A stretch of DNA of 28,199 bases from an uncultured Eubacteriaceae bacterium (GTDB taxonomy: Bacteria; Bacillota; Clostridia; Eubacteriales; Eubacteriaceae): positions 1-28,199 of the forward strand of contig CANQOZ010000004.1 of NCBI GenBank assembly GCA_947625585.1, given 5' to 3'. This document shows positions 16,067-25,000 of this stretch, in pieces. The notes under the pieces are model-generated. The model made no database searches and was not told where the DNA came from. It worked only from the letters and a program-made list of their open reading frames with translations. The number at the start of each line of letters is the position of its first letter. The first letter of the stretch is position 1. A program made the translations under genes and the position numbers.

Positions 16067-16654
16067 TTATTCATTATCCCTGCGATTCCTTCTATTAATT
16101 TCATTCATAGTGTAGTCAACTCCATGCTCAACGATCATAATGGCCGCTTGAGCTGCTGTTTGACATGATTTTTCTATTATCGGCATTTCCTCTTTAGTAA
16201 AGTTTGATAGAACAAAGTCAATAAGATCTTCCCCTCTTGGAACAGGACCTGTTCCAATCCTTATTCTAGGAAAATCTTCTGTTTTCATTGAATAAACAAT
16301 AGATTTCATCCCATTATGAGAGCCAGGACTTCCTTTTGCCCTAACTCTAACTTCACCTAGAGGAATATCAACATCATCGTAGATTATTATTATATTTTCA
16401 GTTGGGATCTTGTAATACCTTCTCAGGCATTCTATACAATCACCACTTAGATTCATAAAAGTTAACGGTTCACACAGCATAATCTTTTCACCACCTAAAC
16501 GGAAAGTGGCAGTTAGACCATTACACTGCTGTCTGACACTATTATTTGGAATCCTATAATCTTCTTGTAAATCACTTATAGCCATAAAACCAGCATTGTG
16601 ACGGGTATAAGTGTATTTTTTACCTGGATTTCCTAAACCTGCTATTAAATACAT
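16067..16654 (-). CDS. pth: Peptidyl-tRNA hydrolase
   Basis: Cytosolic enzyme that frees tRNA from peptidyl-tRNA dropped off ribosomes. It is 195 residues, full length. Active-site residues are all present: N9 in GLGNPG, catalytic H19 in YTRHNAGF, N68 in TFMNLSG, D93 in IIYDDVD, and N114 in GSPGSHNGMKS. The ATG overlaps the prs stop by one base (TAATG), so translation is probably coupled. Its stop codon is immediately adjacent to the stop of the convergent membrane-protein gene, with no terminator between them. Prs-pth adjacency matches prs-(ctc)-spoVC in Bacillus, but without ctc. Confidence 0.97.
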   Translation of the reverse strand: MYLIAGLGNPGKKYTYTRHNAGFMAISDLQEDYRIPNNSVRQQCNGLTATFRLGGEKIMLCEPLTFMNLSGDCIECLRRYYKIPTENIIIIYDDVDIPLGEVRVRAKGSPGSHNGMKSIVYSMKTEDFPRIRIGTGPVPRGEDLIDFVLSNFTKEEMPIIEKSCQTAAQAAIMIVEHGVDYTMNEINRRNRRDNE

Positions 16655-17616
16655 TATATGTAATTTTCCGGATTCATTGAACGAGTAATTGACTCTTCGC
16701 CATGAATATTTTCAATAGCTTGAGCAAACATATCAGCTGTGCTTAATTGCTTAATTTTACCAGTTTTCTTCTCATCAGGAATTTCAATCGTATCTAAACA
16801 AACAAATTCCTCTAATGGAGATTCCTCAATGTTCTTAATGGCATCACCAGATAATACGCCATGGGTACAACCAGCTCTAACAGATTTTGCACCGTGTTCT
16901 ATTAGTGCATTTGCACCGTTTACGATCGTCCCACCTGTATCGATCATATCATCGATCATAATACAGTTCTTACCTTCAACATCACCAACCACTGCCATTA
17001 CTTTAGACTTATTGGCTTCAGGACGTTCTTTATCAATAATTGCAAATGGACATTTAAGTTGTTTTGCAAGTTTTCTAGTACGTTTAACACTACCTGCATC
17101 AGGTGAAACAATAACAAGGTCTTCTAAACCTTCATCATCAAAATATTGAGCCAGTTTAGAACCACCAGCAAGATGTTCTACTGGTATATCAAAGAAACCT
17201 TGAATCTGGTTAGCATGAAGATCCATTGTAATGACACGATCTGCACCTGCTTCAGTTAATAGGTTAGCTACTAATTTTGCTGTAATTGGATCACGTGATT
17301 TCGCTTTCCTATCTTGGCGTGCGTAACCATAATATGGGATTATTACAGTTATTCTACCTGCAGAAGCTCTTTTTAGTGAATCAAGTGTTATTAATAATTC
17401 CATTAAATTGTCATTAGCCGGATAACTTGTTGATTGAATTACGAAAACATCGGATCCACGGACGGATTCGTTCAAATTAAAGTTTGTTTCACCATCACTG
17501 AATTTTTTAGCTTCGCTGTCAATTATTGGTAAATTTAATTTTTCAGCTATATCATGTGCGAGTTTTTTGCTGGCATTTCCCGCAATTATCTTTATGCCAT
17601 TACTGTGCTCGTTCAC
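16654..17616 (-). CDS. prs: Ribose-phosphate pyrophosphokinase (PRPP synthase)
   Basis: Makes PRPP from ribose 5-phosphate and ATP for purine, pyrimidine, His, Trp and NAD synthesis. It is 320 residues, class I length. Visible are the ATP-contacting RQDRK (100-104), the metal/ATP segment DLHANQIQGFF (132-142), the catalytic flexible loop around DKERPEANKSKV (195-206), and the PRPP-binding loop DDMIDTGGT (222-230). Start codon is GTG with AAGGA six bases upstream. It lies 16 bp after glmU and overlaps pth by one base, a standard spoVG-glmU-prs-pth operon. Confidence 0.97.
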   Translation of the reverse strand: MNEHSNGIKIIAGNASKKLAHDIAEKLNLPIIDSEAKKFSDGETNFNLNESVRGSDVFVIQSTSYPANDNLMELLITLDSLKRASAGRITVIIPYYGYARQDRKAKSRDPITAKLVANLLTEAGADRVITMDLHANQIQGFFDIPVEHLAGGSKLAQYFDDEGLEDLVIVSPDAGSVKRTRKLAKQLKCPFAIIDKERPEANKSKVMAVVGDVEGKNCIMIDDMIDTGGTIVNGANALIEHGAKSVRAGCTHGVLSGDAIKNIEESPLEEFVCLDTIEIPDEKKTGKIKQLSTADMFAQAIENIHGEESITRSMNPENYI

Positions 17617-17632
17617 CTTGTTTCCTTAAGAT

Positions 17633-19000
17633 TTAATTCTTATAGGGGAGTTTGTTGACATACCCCTTTTTATTTACCTGTTTCGCTCTTGCTATTGCAA
17701 GAGTTTCTTCTGGAACATCTTCGGTAATTGTTGAACCTGCAGCTGTAAAGGAACCTTTTTGAATCGTTACAGGAGCAACAATATTAGTATTGCAGCCTAT
17801 GAAACAATCGTCTTCAACGACTGAACGGAATTTATCTTTACCATTGTAGTTTACAAAAATGCTACCGCATCCTATATTAACGTTACTTCCTACATCCGCA
17901 TCCCCAACATAAATCAAGTGAGGAACTTTTGTATTATTTCCAATAGTTGAATTCTTAAGCTCTACAAAATCACCTACTTTAACATTATTTCCAACCTTAC
18001 AGTCGGGTCTAATGTAAGCATATGGTCCAACAGTTGTGTTAGATCCAATTTCACTTTCTAAGATTGTTGAGCTTTCAACTTCAACGCTATCCTGAATAAT
18101 TGAGTCTTTAATTCTAGTATTACTTCGGATAATACAATTTTCACCAATTTTTGTATTACCTTCTAAAGTGACATTTGGGTATATTATTGTATCAATACCA
18201 ATTTCAACTGTCGAATCAATATAGGTAGTTTTTGGATCTAATAATGTTATACCCTCATGTAGTAATTTATTATTAACTTGATCTCGATAGATTTCAATTA
18301 CTTGAACTAATTGATCTCTAGAATTCACAGCGAAAATTTCCCTGTTATCTTCTAGCAAAACTCTACCAGCTTTTAATCCTTTATCTTTGATTAATTCAAC
18401 AGTATCCGTTAGGTAATATTCACCTTGATTGTTATCTTGCTTTATTTCTCCGAGTACATCGTTGAGAACGTTTGAGTCAAAACAATAAATACCAGAATTA
18501 ACTTCTTTAATGGCTTTTTCTGTTTTGTTAGCATCTTTTTCTTCAACGATTCGAAGAATTTCCCCATCTTTAGTTAAAATTCTCCCATATCCAGTTGGAT
18601 TTTCAAGCTCAGCAGTTAAAACAGTTACTGCGTTACCATTTTGATTATGGACTTTAAAAATATTTTCGATAGTTTGAGGAGAAATAAGTGGAGCATCACC
18701 ATTTAAAACTAAAATGGTTGAGGGGGAATCTAGGAACTCTTTGGCCTGCATTACAGCATGACCGGTTCCTAATTGCTCTTTTTGTTCATAAATTTTTACA
18801 TCAGCAGGCACTTCTTCCCTAACCTGTTCACCTTGATGCCCTATGATAACAGCAATTTCATTAGACCCTGCTTGTTTTGCCGCATCAATAACATGCTTAA
18901 GCATTGTTTTACCTGAAACTTCATGTAAAACTTTAGCTTTATTCGATTTCATACGGGTTCCAGCACCAGCAGCTAATATTAGTGTTTTTAAGTCTTTCAA
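17633..19000 (-). CDS. glmU: Bifunctional GlmU: glucosamine-1-phosphate N-acetyltransferase / UDP-GlcNAc pyrophosphorylase
   Basis: Supplies UDP-GlcNAc for peptidoglycan and other glycans. N-terminal uridylyltransferase: LILAAGAGTRMKS (7-19), LGTGHAVMQA (77-86), and metal-binding D102 in LNGDAPL. C-terminal left-handed beta-helix acetyltransferase: many hexapeptide repeats from about 250, with RPDCKVG, KVPHLIYVGDADVG and the NYNGKDK region near the active site. At 455 residues it is full length. It starts with TTG, with GGAG six bases upstream; no nearby in-frame ATG gives the family N-terminus. The 112-bp gap after spoVG holds a terminator-like hairpin and a candidate promoter. Confidence 0.97.
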   Translation of the reverse strand: MKDLKTLILAAGAGTRMKSNKAKVLHEVSGKTMLKHVIDAAKQAGSNEIAVIIGHQGEQVREEVPADVKIYEQKEQLGTGHAVMQAKEFLDSPSTILVLNGDAPLISPQTIENIFKVHNQNGNAVTVLTAELENPTGYGRILTKDGEILRIVEEKDANKTEKAIKEVNSGIYCFDSNVLNDVLGEIKQDNNQGEYYLTDTVELIKDKGLKAGRVLLEDNREIFAVNSRDQLVQVIEIYRDQVNNKLLHEGITLLDPKTTYIDSTVEIGIDTIIYPNVTLEGNTKIGENCIIRSNTRIKDSIIQDSVEVESSTILESEIGSNTTVGPYAYIRPDCKVGNNVKVGDFVELKNSTIGNNTKVPHLIYVGDADVGSNVNIGCGSIFVNYNGKDKFRSVVEDDCFIGCNTNIVAPVTIQKGSFTAAGSTITEDVPEETLAIARAKQVNKKGYVNKLPYKN

Positions 19001-19022
19001 TTAAATCTCCTTATATTTTTTT

Positions 19023-19051
19023 AGTTTAATCGAAGGACATAAAAATGTCTA
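19023..19051 (-). promoter_or_regulatory. Candidate glmU promoter
   Basis: On the minus strand TAGACA (19046-19051, 5 of 6 to TTGACA) and TAAACT (19023-19028, 4 of 6) are exactly 17 bp apart. This is about 30 bp upstream of the glmU TTG and just after the spoVG terminator hairpin, where an internal promoter is expected. Confidence 0.4.
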
Positions 19052-19076
19052 ATGGATAAATAATCATAAACGTAAT

Positions 19077-19105
19077 AAAGCCATCAACATAATGTCGATG
19101 GCTTT
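19077..19105 (-). terminator. Terminator-like hairpin after spoVG
   Basis: AAAGCCATC (19077-19085) and GATGGCTTT (19097-19105) form a perfect 9-bp stem with an 11-base loop. In the minus direction it is followed by an interrupted T-rich stretch, so termination may be partial. It begins 7 bp after the spoVG stop. Confidence 0.65.
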
Positions 19106-19112
19106 ATGTGCT

Positions 19113-19430
19113 TTATTCAATAGGTTCTTCAAAAACTTCTTCTGTTTCGATAAAACTTTCTTCAATATCATTATTGTCCATGTAAGTGCTATAAGCAGAT
19201 AGAACTGCGTCTTCCAAATACTCTCTTGATTCTTTTGTTATCGGATGACAAATATCCTTATATTCCCCACGGATAGTTTTTCTATTTGGCATTGCAACAA
19301 ATTGACCGTTTTGTCCTTCAATGATTTTTATGTCATGAACGACGAAACTGTCATCGAATGTAACAGAAACTATGGCTTTCAGCTTGCCCGTAGGGAAAAC
19401 TTTTCTGATTCTAACGTCTGTTATGTTCAT
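19113..19430 (-). CDS. spoVG: SpoVG family nucleic-acid-binding regulator
   Basis: Small protein of 105 residues. In Bacillus SpoVG affects septation and sporulation; in non-spore-formers such as Staphylococcus and Borrelia it is a DNA/RNA-binding regulator. The family N-terminus MNITDVRIRKVFPTGKLKAI, the core FVVHDIKIIEGQNG, and FVAMPNRKT with DICHPIT are all present. The acidic C-terminus (ESFIETEEVFEE) is variable in the family. I chose ATG at 19430 because GAGGG lies seven bases upstream; a TTG at 19448 would place that ribosome-binding site inside the gene. Position before glmU is the conserved one. Its presence does not prove sporulation. Confidence 0.95.
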   Translation of the reverse strand: MNITDVRIRKVFPTGKLKAIVSVTFDDSFVVHDIKIIEGQNGQFVAMPNRKTIRGEYKDICHPITKESREYLEDAVLSAYSTYMDNNDIEESFIETEEVFEEPIE

Positions 19431-19468
19431 GATTTTTCCCTCGCTCAAATTGCCATAATGATTGAAAA

Positions 19469-19496
19469 ATTATGTCGTGATTCTTAGCAATGTTAA
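19469..19496 (-). promoter_or_regulatory. Candidate spoVG promoter
   Basis: On the minus strand TTAACA (19491-19496, 5 of 6) and CATAAT (19469-19474, 5 of 6) are 16 bp apart, which would put the start of transcription about 30 nt before the spoVG ATG. It resembles a housekeeping sigma promoter rather than a sigma-H one. Confidence 0.5.
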
Positions 19497-19561
19497 AAAT
19501 ATAAGTTTTATCATAATAAATCGTTTTCAATAGTCTAATTATATCAGAAAATTGTTTCCAA

Positions 19562-19590
19562 TTGACCTCTTTACTAAGTAAAGATTTAAT
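19562..19590 (+). promoter_or_regulatory. Promoter with a perfect palindrome filling its spacer (upstream of murC)
   Basis: -35 TTGACC (19562-19567) and -10 TTTAAT (19585-19590), each 5 of 6, are separated by exactly 17 bp. Those 17 bp are the perfect palindrome TCTTTACT-A-AGTAAAGA (19568-19584). Transcription would run toward murC with a leader of about 290 nt. A regulator sitting between the two hexamers is the natural reading, but its identity is unknown. The stretch 19597-19840 shows no credible gene. Confidence 0.55.
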
Positions 19591-19847
19591 TTTACAACAT
19601 TTGATTAATTATTCCTACAAAATAATGAGCACTTATGTCGTTCCTACTGTTCAAACAGATTGAGATGTAAATTTATATTATGATAACATAAAGACAAAAG
19701 TTTACTTAAAAATTAGTCTAAATAAACTATATACCGACTCAAATTTTTAATATAAGCTAAAAAATTAACAAACTTTATTAAAATATTTAATGATTACATT
19801 TCTCTTACAGCTTGTTTAACATTCATAAAATTTCTCATATTTGCCTA

Positions 19848-19856
19848 TGATATAAT
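19848..19856 (+). promoter_or_regulatory. Extended -10 promoter of murC
   Basis: TGATATAAT is a perfect extended -10 (TG-N-TATAAT). No clear -35 is seen, as is allowed for this class. It would start transcription about 23 nt before the murC start codon, just upstream of GGAG at 19871-19874. Confidence 0.6.
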
Positions 19857-19885
19857 TTTTTCAAATATCTGGAGATTGAATTTAT

Positions 19886-21325
19886 TTGAAAGAATTATTA
19901 AACAAAGAATTTGGTCGAGATATTAATAATATTTATTTTATTGGTATCGGTGGTTCAAGTATGAGTGGAATCGCTCATATAACCAAAGACCAAGGTTTTA
20001 AAGTGTGGGGTTCAGATGACCATATATCTAACTTCACCAAACAACTAGAAAAATATAATATTCCAATTTTAAAAAATCAAAAGGCAGAGCATATTACAGA
20101 CGATATTGATTTAATTGTTTATACCGCTGCTATTCATGAAGATAATCCTGAGATAATAAGAGCAAAGGAATTAGGAATTCCGTTAATCGAACGTTCTGAC
20201 TATTTAGGGTTATTATCTAGAGTTTTTAACACTACTATTGGTGTAGCAGGAACACATGGTAAAACAACCACTTCGTCGATGATTGCTCATATTCTAGAAA
20301 AGGGTGAATTACAGCCAACAGTTTCAATAGGGGCTTACCTAGATTCTTTAGGAAGTAATGCTCAATTAGGAAACAGTGAGTATTTCATAGTCGAATCTTG
20401 TGAATTCGTTGATTCATTTCTAAAAACTCAACATGAAATTGGAGTAATTACCAATATTGAAAAAGATCATCTTGATTATTTTAAGGGTGGACTGAAACAA
20501 ATTAAGGATTCTTTCCATGAATTTGGAATGATTATTCCAAAGACTGGTTTGATGGTTGCTTGTGGTGATGAAAAAAATGTTAGAGAGGTAACAGAAGGTC
20601 TTCGCTGTCCTGTTATCTATTATGGTCTTGATGAAGAATATTGTTCATGGGTAGCTAAAAATATTGTTTATAACGATTATGGCAATCCTACTTATGATGT
20701 CTATCAAGATGGTAACTATTACGGAACATTTTCTCTTGAAGTTCCAGGAGCTCATAATATTAAAAATTCTTTAGCTGCTATTATCATTGGGAACTATGTT
20801 GGTTTAGATGAAGAAACGATTGCAAAAGCTTTAAAGAATTTTAAAGGAGCTGCTCGTAGATTTCAGTTTGATGGTGTTGTTAACGAAATTCATGTTTATG
20901 AAGACTATGCCCATCATCCAACAGAAATAGCTGTAACAATTGATTCGGCCTTAAACCATAAACACAATAATTTTTGGATTGTTTTTCAACCACATTCTTA
21001 TTCTAGAACGAAAGATTTATTTGATGACTTTGTAGATTCTTTCGAAAGAGCGGATAAACTAATCTTAAATGATATTTACTCAGATCGAGAAGATAATAAA
21101 GATTATCATATCTACTCCGAAGATCTAGCTAAGATAATCAAAGAAAAATATAATATTCCAACAATTGTTATGAAAGAATTCGATAGCATTGTTGATTTTA
21201 TGTCAAACAATCTAGAAAAGGGTGATTTAGTTTTGGTTGTTGGAGCCGGAAATATTACTGACGTTGCTGGTTTATTAGTAAAAAGATTAAAAGAAGATTA
21301 TAAAGATTTAGAAGAAAATGAATAG
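19886..21325 (+). CDS. murC: UDP-N-acetylmuramate--L-alanine ligase MurC
   Basis: Cytosolic Mur ligase adding L-Ala to UDP-MurNAc, the first amino-acid step of peptidoglycan precursor synthesis. Visible: UDP-binding FIGIGGSSMSGIAHI (18-32), P-loop GTHGKTTT (122-129), VESCEFVDSFL, TNIEKDHLDYF, substrate segment GAHNIKNSLAA, YEDYAHHPTEI and FQPHSYSRTK. At 479 residues it is full length. The start is TTG, with GGAG 11 bases upstream, a rather long spacing; no in-frame alternative exists because a TGA precedes it. The gene is monocistronic, with its own promoter and a terminator overlapping the stop. GlmU in the divergent operon makes the precursor of its substrate. Confidence 0.97.
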   Translation: MKELLNKEFGRDINNIYFIGIGGSSMSGIAHITKDQGFKVWGSDDHISNFTKQLEKYNIPILKNQKAEHITDDIDLIVYTAAIHEDNPEIIRAKELGIPLIERSDYLGLLSRVFNTTIGVAGTHGKTTTSSMIAHILEKGELQPTVSIGAYLDSLGSNAQLGNSEYFIVESCEFVDSFLKTQHEIGVITNIEKDHLDYFKGGLKQIKDSFHEFGMIIPKTGLMVACGDEKNVREVTEGLRCPVIYYGLDEEYCSWVAKNIVYNDYGNPTYDVYQDGNYYGTFSLEVPGAHNIKNSLAAIIIGNYVGLDEETIAKALKNFKGAARRFQFDGVVNEIHVYEDYAHHPTEIAVTIDSALNHKHNNFWIVFQPHSYSRTKDLFDDFVDSFERADKLILNDIYSDREDNKDYHIYSEDLAKIIKEKYNIPTIVMKEFDSIVDFMSNNLEKGDLVLVVGAGNITDVAGLLVKRLKEDYKDLEENE

Positions 21326-21348
21326 GTGACTCGTTCACCTGTTTTTTT
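21324..21348 (+). terminator. Rho-independent terminator of murC
   Basis: AGGTGA (21324-21329) and TCACCT (21335-21340) form a 6-bp stem with a 5-base loop, followed by G and seven T. The stem begins inside the murC TAG stop codon. Confidence 0.85.
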
Positions 21349-21376
21349 ACTAAAGTTTCATTCGAAAAAAATTATC

Positions 21377-21853
21377 ATAATTAATAATTTTAAAATTGAA
21401 CCAGCTACTGTTGAGATGATTGATGATATTCTCGAAGTTTTTCAATCAACTATTAGAAAAAGTTACTCGATTACTAATAACGATAACATTGTTAATTATT
21501 TCTTAGAAATACATGAAAAAAACACTATAGAACGCATTAAAAAGGGAAACTATTACGTTCTCATAGATAATGGAAAAATTATCGGCACTGGTGATTTCGA
21601 AGAAAATCACATTTTTGCTGTTTATATAATGCCTGAATATCAAAATATTAGAGCAGGTAATTTTTTGATGAACTTTATAGAAGAACAAATTGAAAAAAAT
21701 TATAATTCAATTATTCTTGAATCATCGATTCCTGCTTAAAATTTTTATAAAAACAGAAATTATAAAATTCTGAATTCGGAAATGGTCCAATTAGATAACG
21801 GTAACAGTTTCTCTTATAATGTAATGAATTTAGATTTAAGAGATAATTCATAA
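21377..21853 (+). pseudogene. Decayed GNAT-family N-acetyltransferase gene
   Basis: The reading frame encodes a GNAT-like protein: NNFKIEPATVEMIDDILEVF, then YYVLIDNGKIIGTGDF, FAVYIMPEYQ, and FIEEQIEKNYNSIILESSIP. It stops at TAA (21737-21739). The same frame continues directly with NFYKNRNYKILNSEMVQLD and runs to 21853, which is the family's normal C-terminal strand. One base change (AAA to TAA) explains the stop, since family members usually have A-x-x-F-Y here. The acetyl-CoA loop Q-x-x-G-x-G reads QNIRAG, with the first Gly now Arg (AGA at 21650-21652, one transition from GGA). No ATG, GTG or TTG with a ribosome-binding site precedes the expected N-terminus near 21377, where ATA stands. 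The only upstream GTG (21326) lies inside the murC terminator. Confidence 0.75.
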
Positions 21854-21942
21854 AACTAGGAAATATTAGAAATTTCATTAATCTAGATCAATTATTATTA
21901 CAAAAAGATTTTAGAATAAAAGAATATCTTATAATGCCTTAA
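21853..21942 (+). pseudogene. Short coding relic following the GNAT pseudogene
   Basis: An open stretch with no start codon reads GNIRNFINLDQLLLQKDF followed by about ten more residues and TAA at 21940. Its composition (Leu-Asp-Gln-Leu, Lys-Asp-Phe-Arg-Ile-Lys-Glu-Tyr) looks protein-like rather than random. I do not recognise the family. It is probably the 3' remnant of another lost gene; chance is possible at 29 codons. Confidence 0.3.
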
Positions 21943-21995
21943 TTAATCTGGATTTAGTACATTAAATTTTTTTAGATATGAATTTTAAGTCAAAT

Positions 21996-22040
21996 AAAAT
22001 GCCTTATTTACTTTGATAAATATTAAACAAGGCATTTTTA
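21996..22040. terminator. Bidirectional terminator between the pseudogene region and addA
   Basis: AAAATGCCTT (21996-22005) and AAGGCATTTT (22029-22038) form a 10-bp stem with a 23-base loop. T-rich stretches follow on both strands. It lies 36 bp beyond the addA stop and would end addBA transcription from the right. Confidence 0.75.
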
Positions 22041-22075
22041 ATTTACTAACTTTTTTAATAGAATTTCTGATAATA

Positions 22076-25000
22076 CTAAGCAATCAGTTCATCTCGTTTT
22101 TGATTAAGTAAAACTAAGTGCTTTTCTTTAACGTTAATTCCAGTTAAATCACTAAGAGCTTTTTCATAAAGATTAAGCTGAGTAGCATACTCTCTTCGAG
22201 TATTTTCCCACTGTTTTTCTCCCCTAAATCGGTCAGTCTTAAAGTCAATTAGAATCCATTCACCATCTTCTAAAAAACACAAATCAATAATTCCTGATAA
22301 TTCAACTGGTCTATTTAGACCATAATCATAAACCTCATTAATATCTGTATCATATAGAAATGGAAACTCTTTTAAAATATTATCTGGATCTTCTTTTAAA
22401 GCTTTAATAAACCTCTGACCTATTTCAGAATTTAAATAATACAATACTTCTGATGGATCTAAATCCGGAATTATTTCAACAGGAATATAACCATCTTCAG
22501 CAATTCTTGCTATTTCATTCGTAATTGCATCTTCTAAATTATTGCTTTCTAAAACTTTATTAAAATCAATTTGTTGCATTACCTTATGAGTAGCAGTTCC
22601 TATTTCTAATGGAGAAAAACCTGTTTTATTCTCTTCTAAGGAAACTAATTCAATAGGTTCATCTTCAGAAATCTCCTGATGTTTAACTCTGGAGACCGAC
22701 AATTTCATTGGCTTATTATTAACAGTTTTAGGCTCTTCTTTATCCATTTGCTTATAAATCTGCTCTTTTAGTTGATAGTAATCCTCATCTTTAATTACTT
22801 CAACTTCAACATTGCCATTTATTCCTTCTTTAATTTGTTTAGATGTTAAAAGATGAATATCCCAGGAATCTGTCTTTAGAGTCTGAGGGTTGTAATCAGG
22901 TGAACTATTTATTGCTCTCATTATCCATTCAAGCATGGAATTTGAGTTTAATAATTGTTCTGGATTATCACCATCTGACCAATTACCTTTATCTTTGCTT
23001 AAATTTTTAGATGCTCCAACAAGATATAGTTGATCTTCTGCTCTTGTCATAGCGACATAAAGGAGTCTTAATTCTTCTGATAATTGTTCATTAGTAAGTA
23101 ATGTTTTAATTGATTCTTCTAAAATAGTATCTGATTTAACCAGTATACCGTCCTTTAACTCAGCATATTTTCCCCCAAAAAAGGAATCTTTATGGAAAAG
23201 AAAATTTGAAGTAGAAACTCTTTTAAAAGCTTTATTTAAATCGGCTACAAAAACAACAGGGAACTCTAAACCTTTACTTTTATGAATAGACATTACCTTG
23301 ACTACATCATCTGTATCACTACTAACATTTCCTGTATCTAAGCTTTGACCATTCTTTTCAAGATTTTTAACAAACTCTAAAAAAGAAGTTATTCCCTTTA
23401 GTGATGACTCTTTGTAACTTTTTGTTCTTTCTAATAGAAGTCGAAGATTAGCTTTCCTTTCGACACCACCTTCCATATTACCAAAGTAGTTATAAATTCC
23501 ACTATCTAACATTAAATCCCATATGAAATCATCAATTTCAATATGTTTAGATTCTTCACGATATTTGTCTAGCTTTTCATAAAATTTCTTTAATTTATCA
23601 GCTAAATCATTATCCTGTTCCTCCATGTAAGCTTCAACTGCCTGATAGAAGTAAGGAGTTTCAGGATAAGTCATTCTAATCTGAGATTGCTCGTCTAGTG
23701 TAAATCCAAATATTGGTAAGTTCATTATGGAAAGTAGAGGGATATCCTGTTTATGATTATCAATTAGTTGTAATAATTTTAAAAAAGTATCTATTTCTCT
23801 AGTATTAACAGCTATTCCGTCACCTTCAAATCGAGTTGGTATCCCTTCTTCAGCTAATACTCTTAAGATTTTTTCTGCAGTTTTATTAACTGTCCTGTAA
23901 AGTATTGCTATATCGCTATAATTAATACCTTGCTTTCTTAGCTCCTTTATTTTTTCTGCTATATAAAGCGCTTGAATCTGATCTCTATCATCAAATTTAT
24001 CAAGTTCAATAATATTTATTTCTGGCCTTACTGAGTTGCTCTCTCTTGTAGCTACTAATTTAGCTTCATCGTTATATTCAATTTCACCTAATTTTTCAGT
24101 CATTAACCTTTCAAAAATACTATTAATAGCATCTATGATTTCTGGTCTTGATCTAAAATTTTGATTTAAAAGAACTAACTCACTATTTTCATCTTTATCA
24201 AAAGTATGATATTTTTCAATTAGAATTGTTGGATCCGCATTTCTAAAACGATATATAGACTGTTTTATATCCCCAACAATAAAACGATTATTTCCTTTTT
24301 TAATTTTTTCTAAAATAGCTTCTTGGATTCCATTAGTATCTTGAGCTTCATCTAGATAAATATAGCGATATTGCCCCTGAATATCCTGTCTTATATTTTC
24401 ATCTTTTAAAAGTTCAAATAAGAAATGTTCTAAATCATTAAAATCTAGGACATTTCGTTCCCTTTTTTTAAAGTTAATTCTTTCATTAACTAATTTACTA
24501 AGGTCAAAGAGATTCTTTAAAAGTCTAGTGAGTTCTTTAGTTTTAAAGTATTCACTTTGAATATCGTATTTTTTAGCAATTTCAGCTACAGAACAAATTT
24601 GACTGTATAAACTATTCGAAGTCTTTTTACCCCTTATTTGAGACAACTCTTTTGAAAGCTCTCCACCAGATTTTGGGAATATAACTGAACCTTGAGGGAA
24701 GATTTTTAATTGTTCAATAAATGTTTTATTATCTTTAATATTTGAAAAGTCATCAAACCAATCAAGTTCCTTAATTAACTGTTTCTTTCCGGCTGCTGTA
24801 TCTTTCCAACCATTTATATTGGGAAATTCTTTTGAAATAGTTTTATAAGCTTCAGCAGCTGTATTCATTTTGCTCCACATGGAGTCAAATAACGGTTTTA
24901 AAAGTAGTGAATCATAAAAATTCTCTTCATTTACTTCCGAGAATTTCTCTAGAATAGTTGACATCCATTCATCTGGATCAATCAAAGTTAGTAAGAAACC

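Noticed and set aside
16739..17149. 136-codon plus-strand open frame inside prs
   Set aside because: It is the mirror frame of the conserved PRPP synthase gene; no family resemblance and no initiation signals.
19036..19049. GACAT-AAAA-ATGTC hairpin between spoVG and glmU
   Set aside because: Only 5 bp, no T tract on either strand, and it overlaps a promoter candidate.
19625..19663. 12-codon leader peptide ORF before murC
   Set aside because: No Shine-Dalgarno sequence, no run of regulatory codons, and no attenuator structure after it.
21326..21328. GTG as a start of the acetyltransferase
   Set aside because: It lies in the stem of the murC terminator, lacks a ribosome-binding site, and the residues it would add are not family-like.
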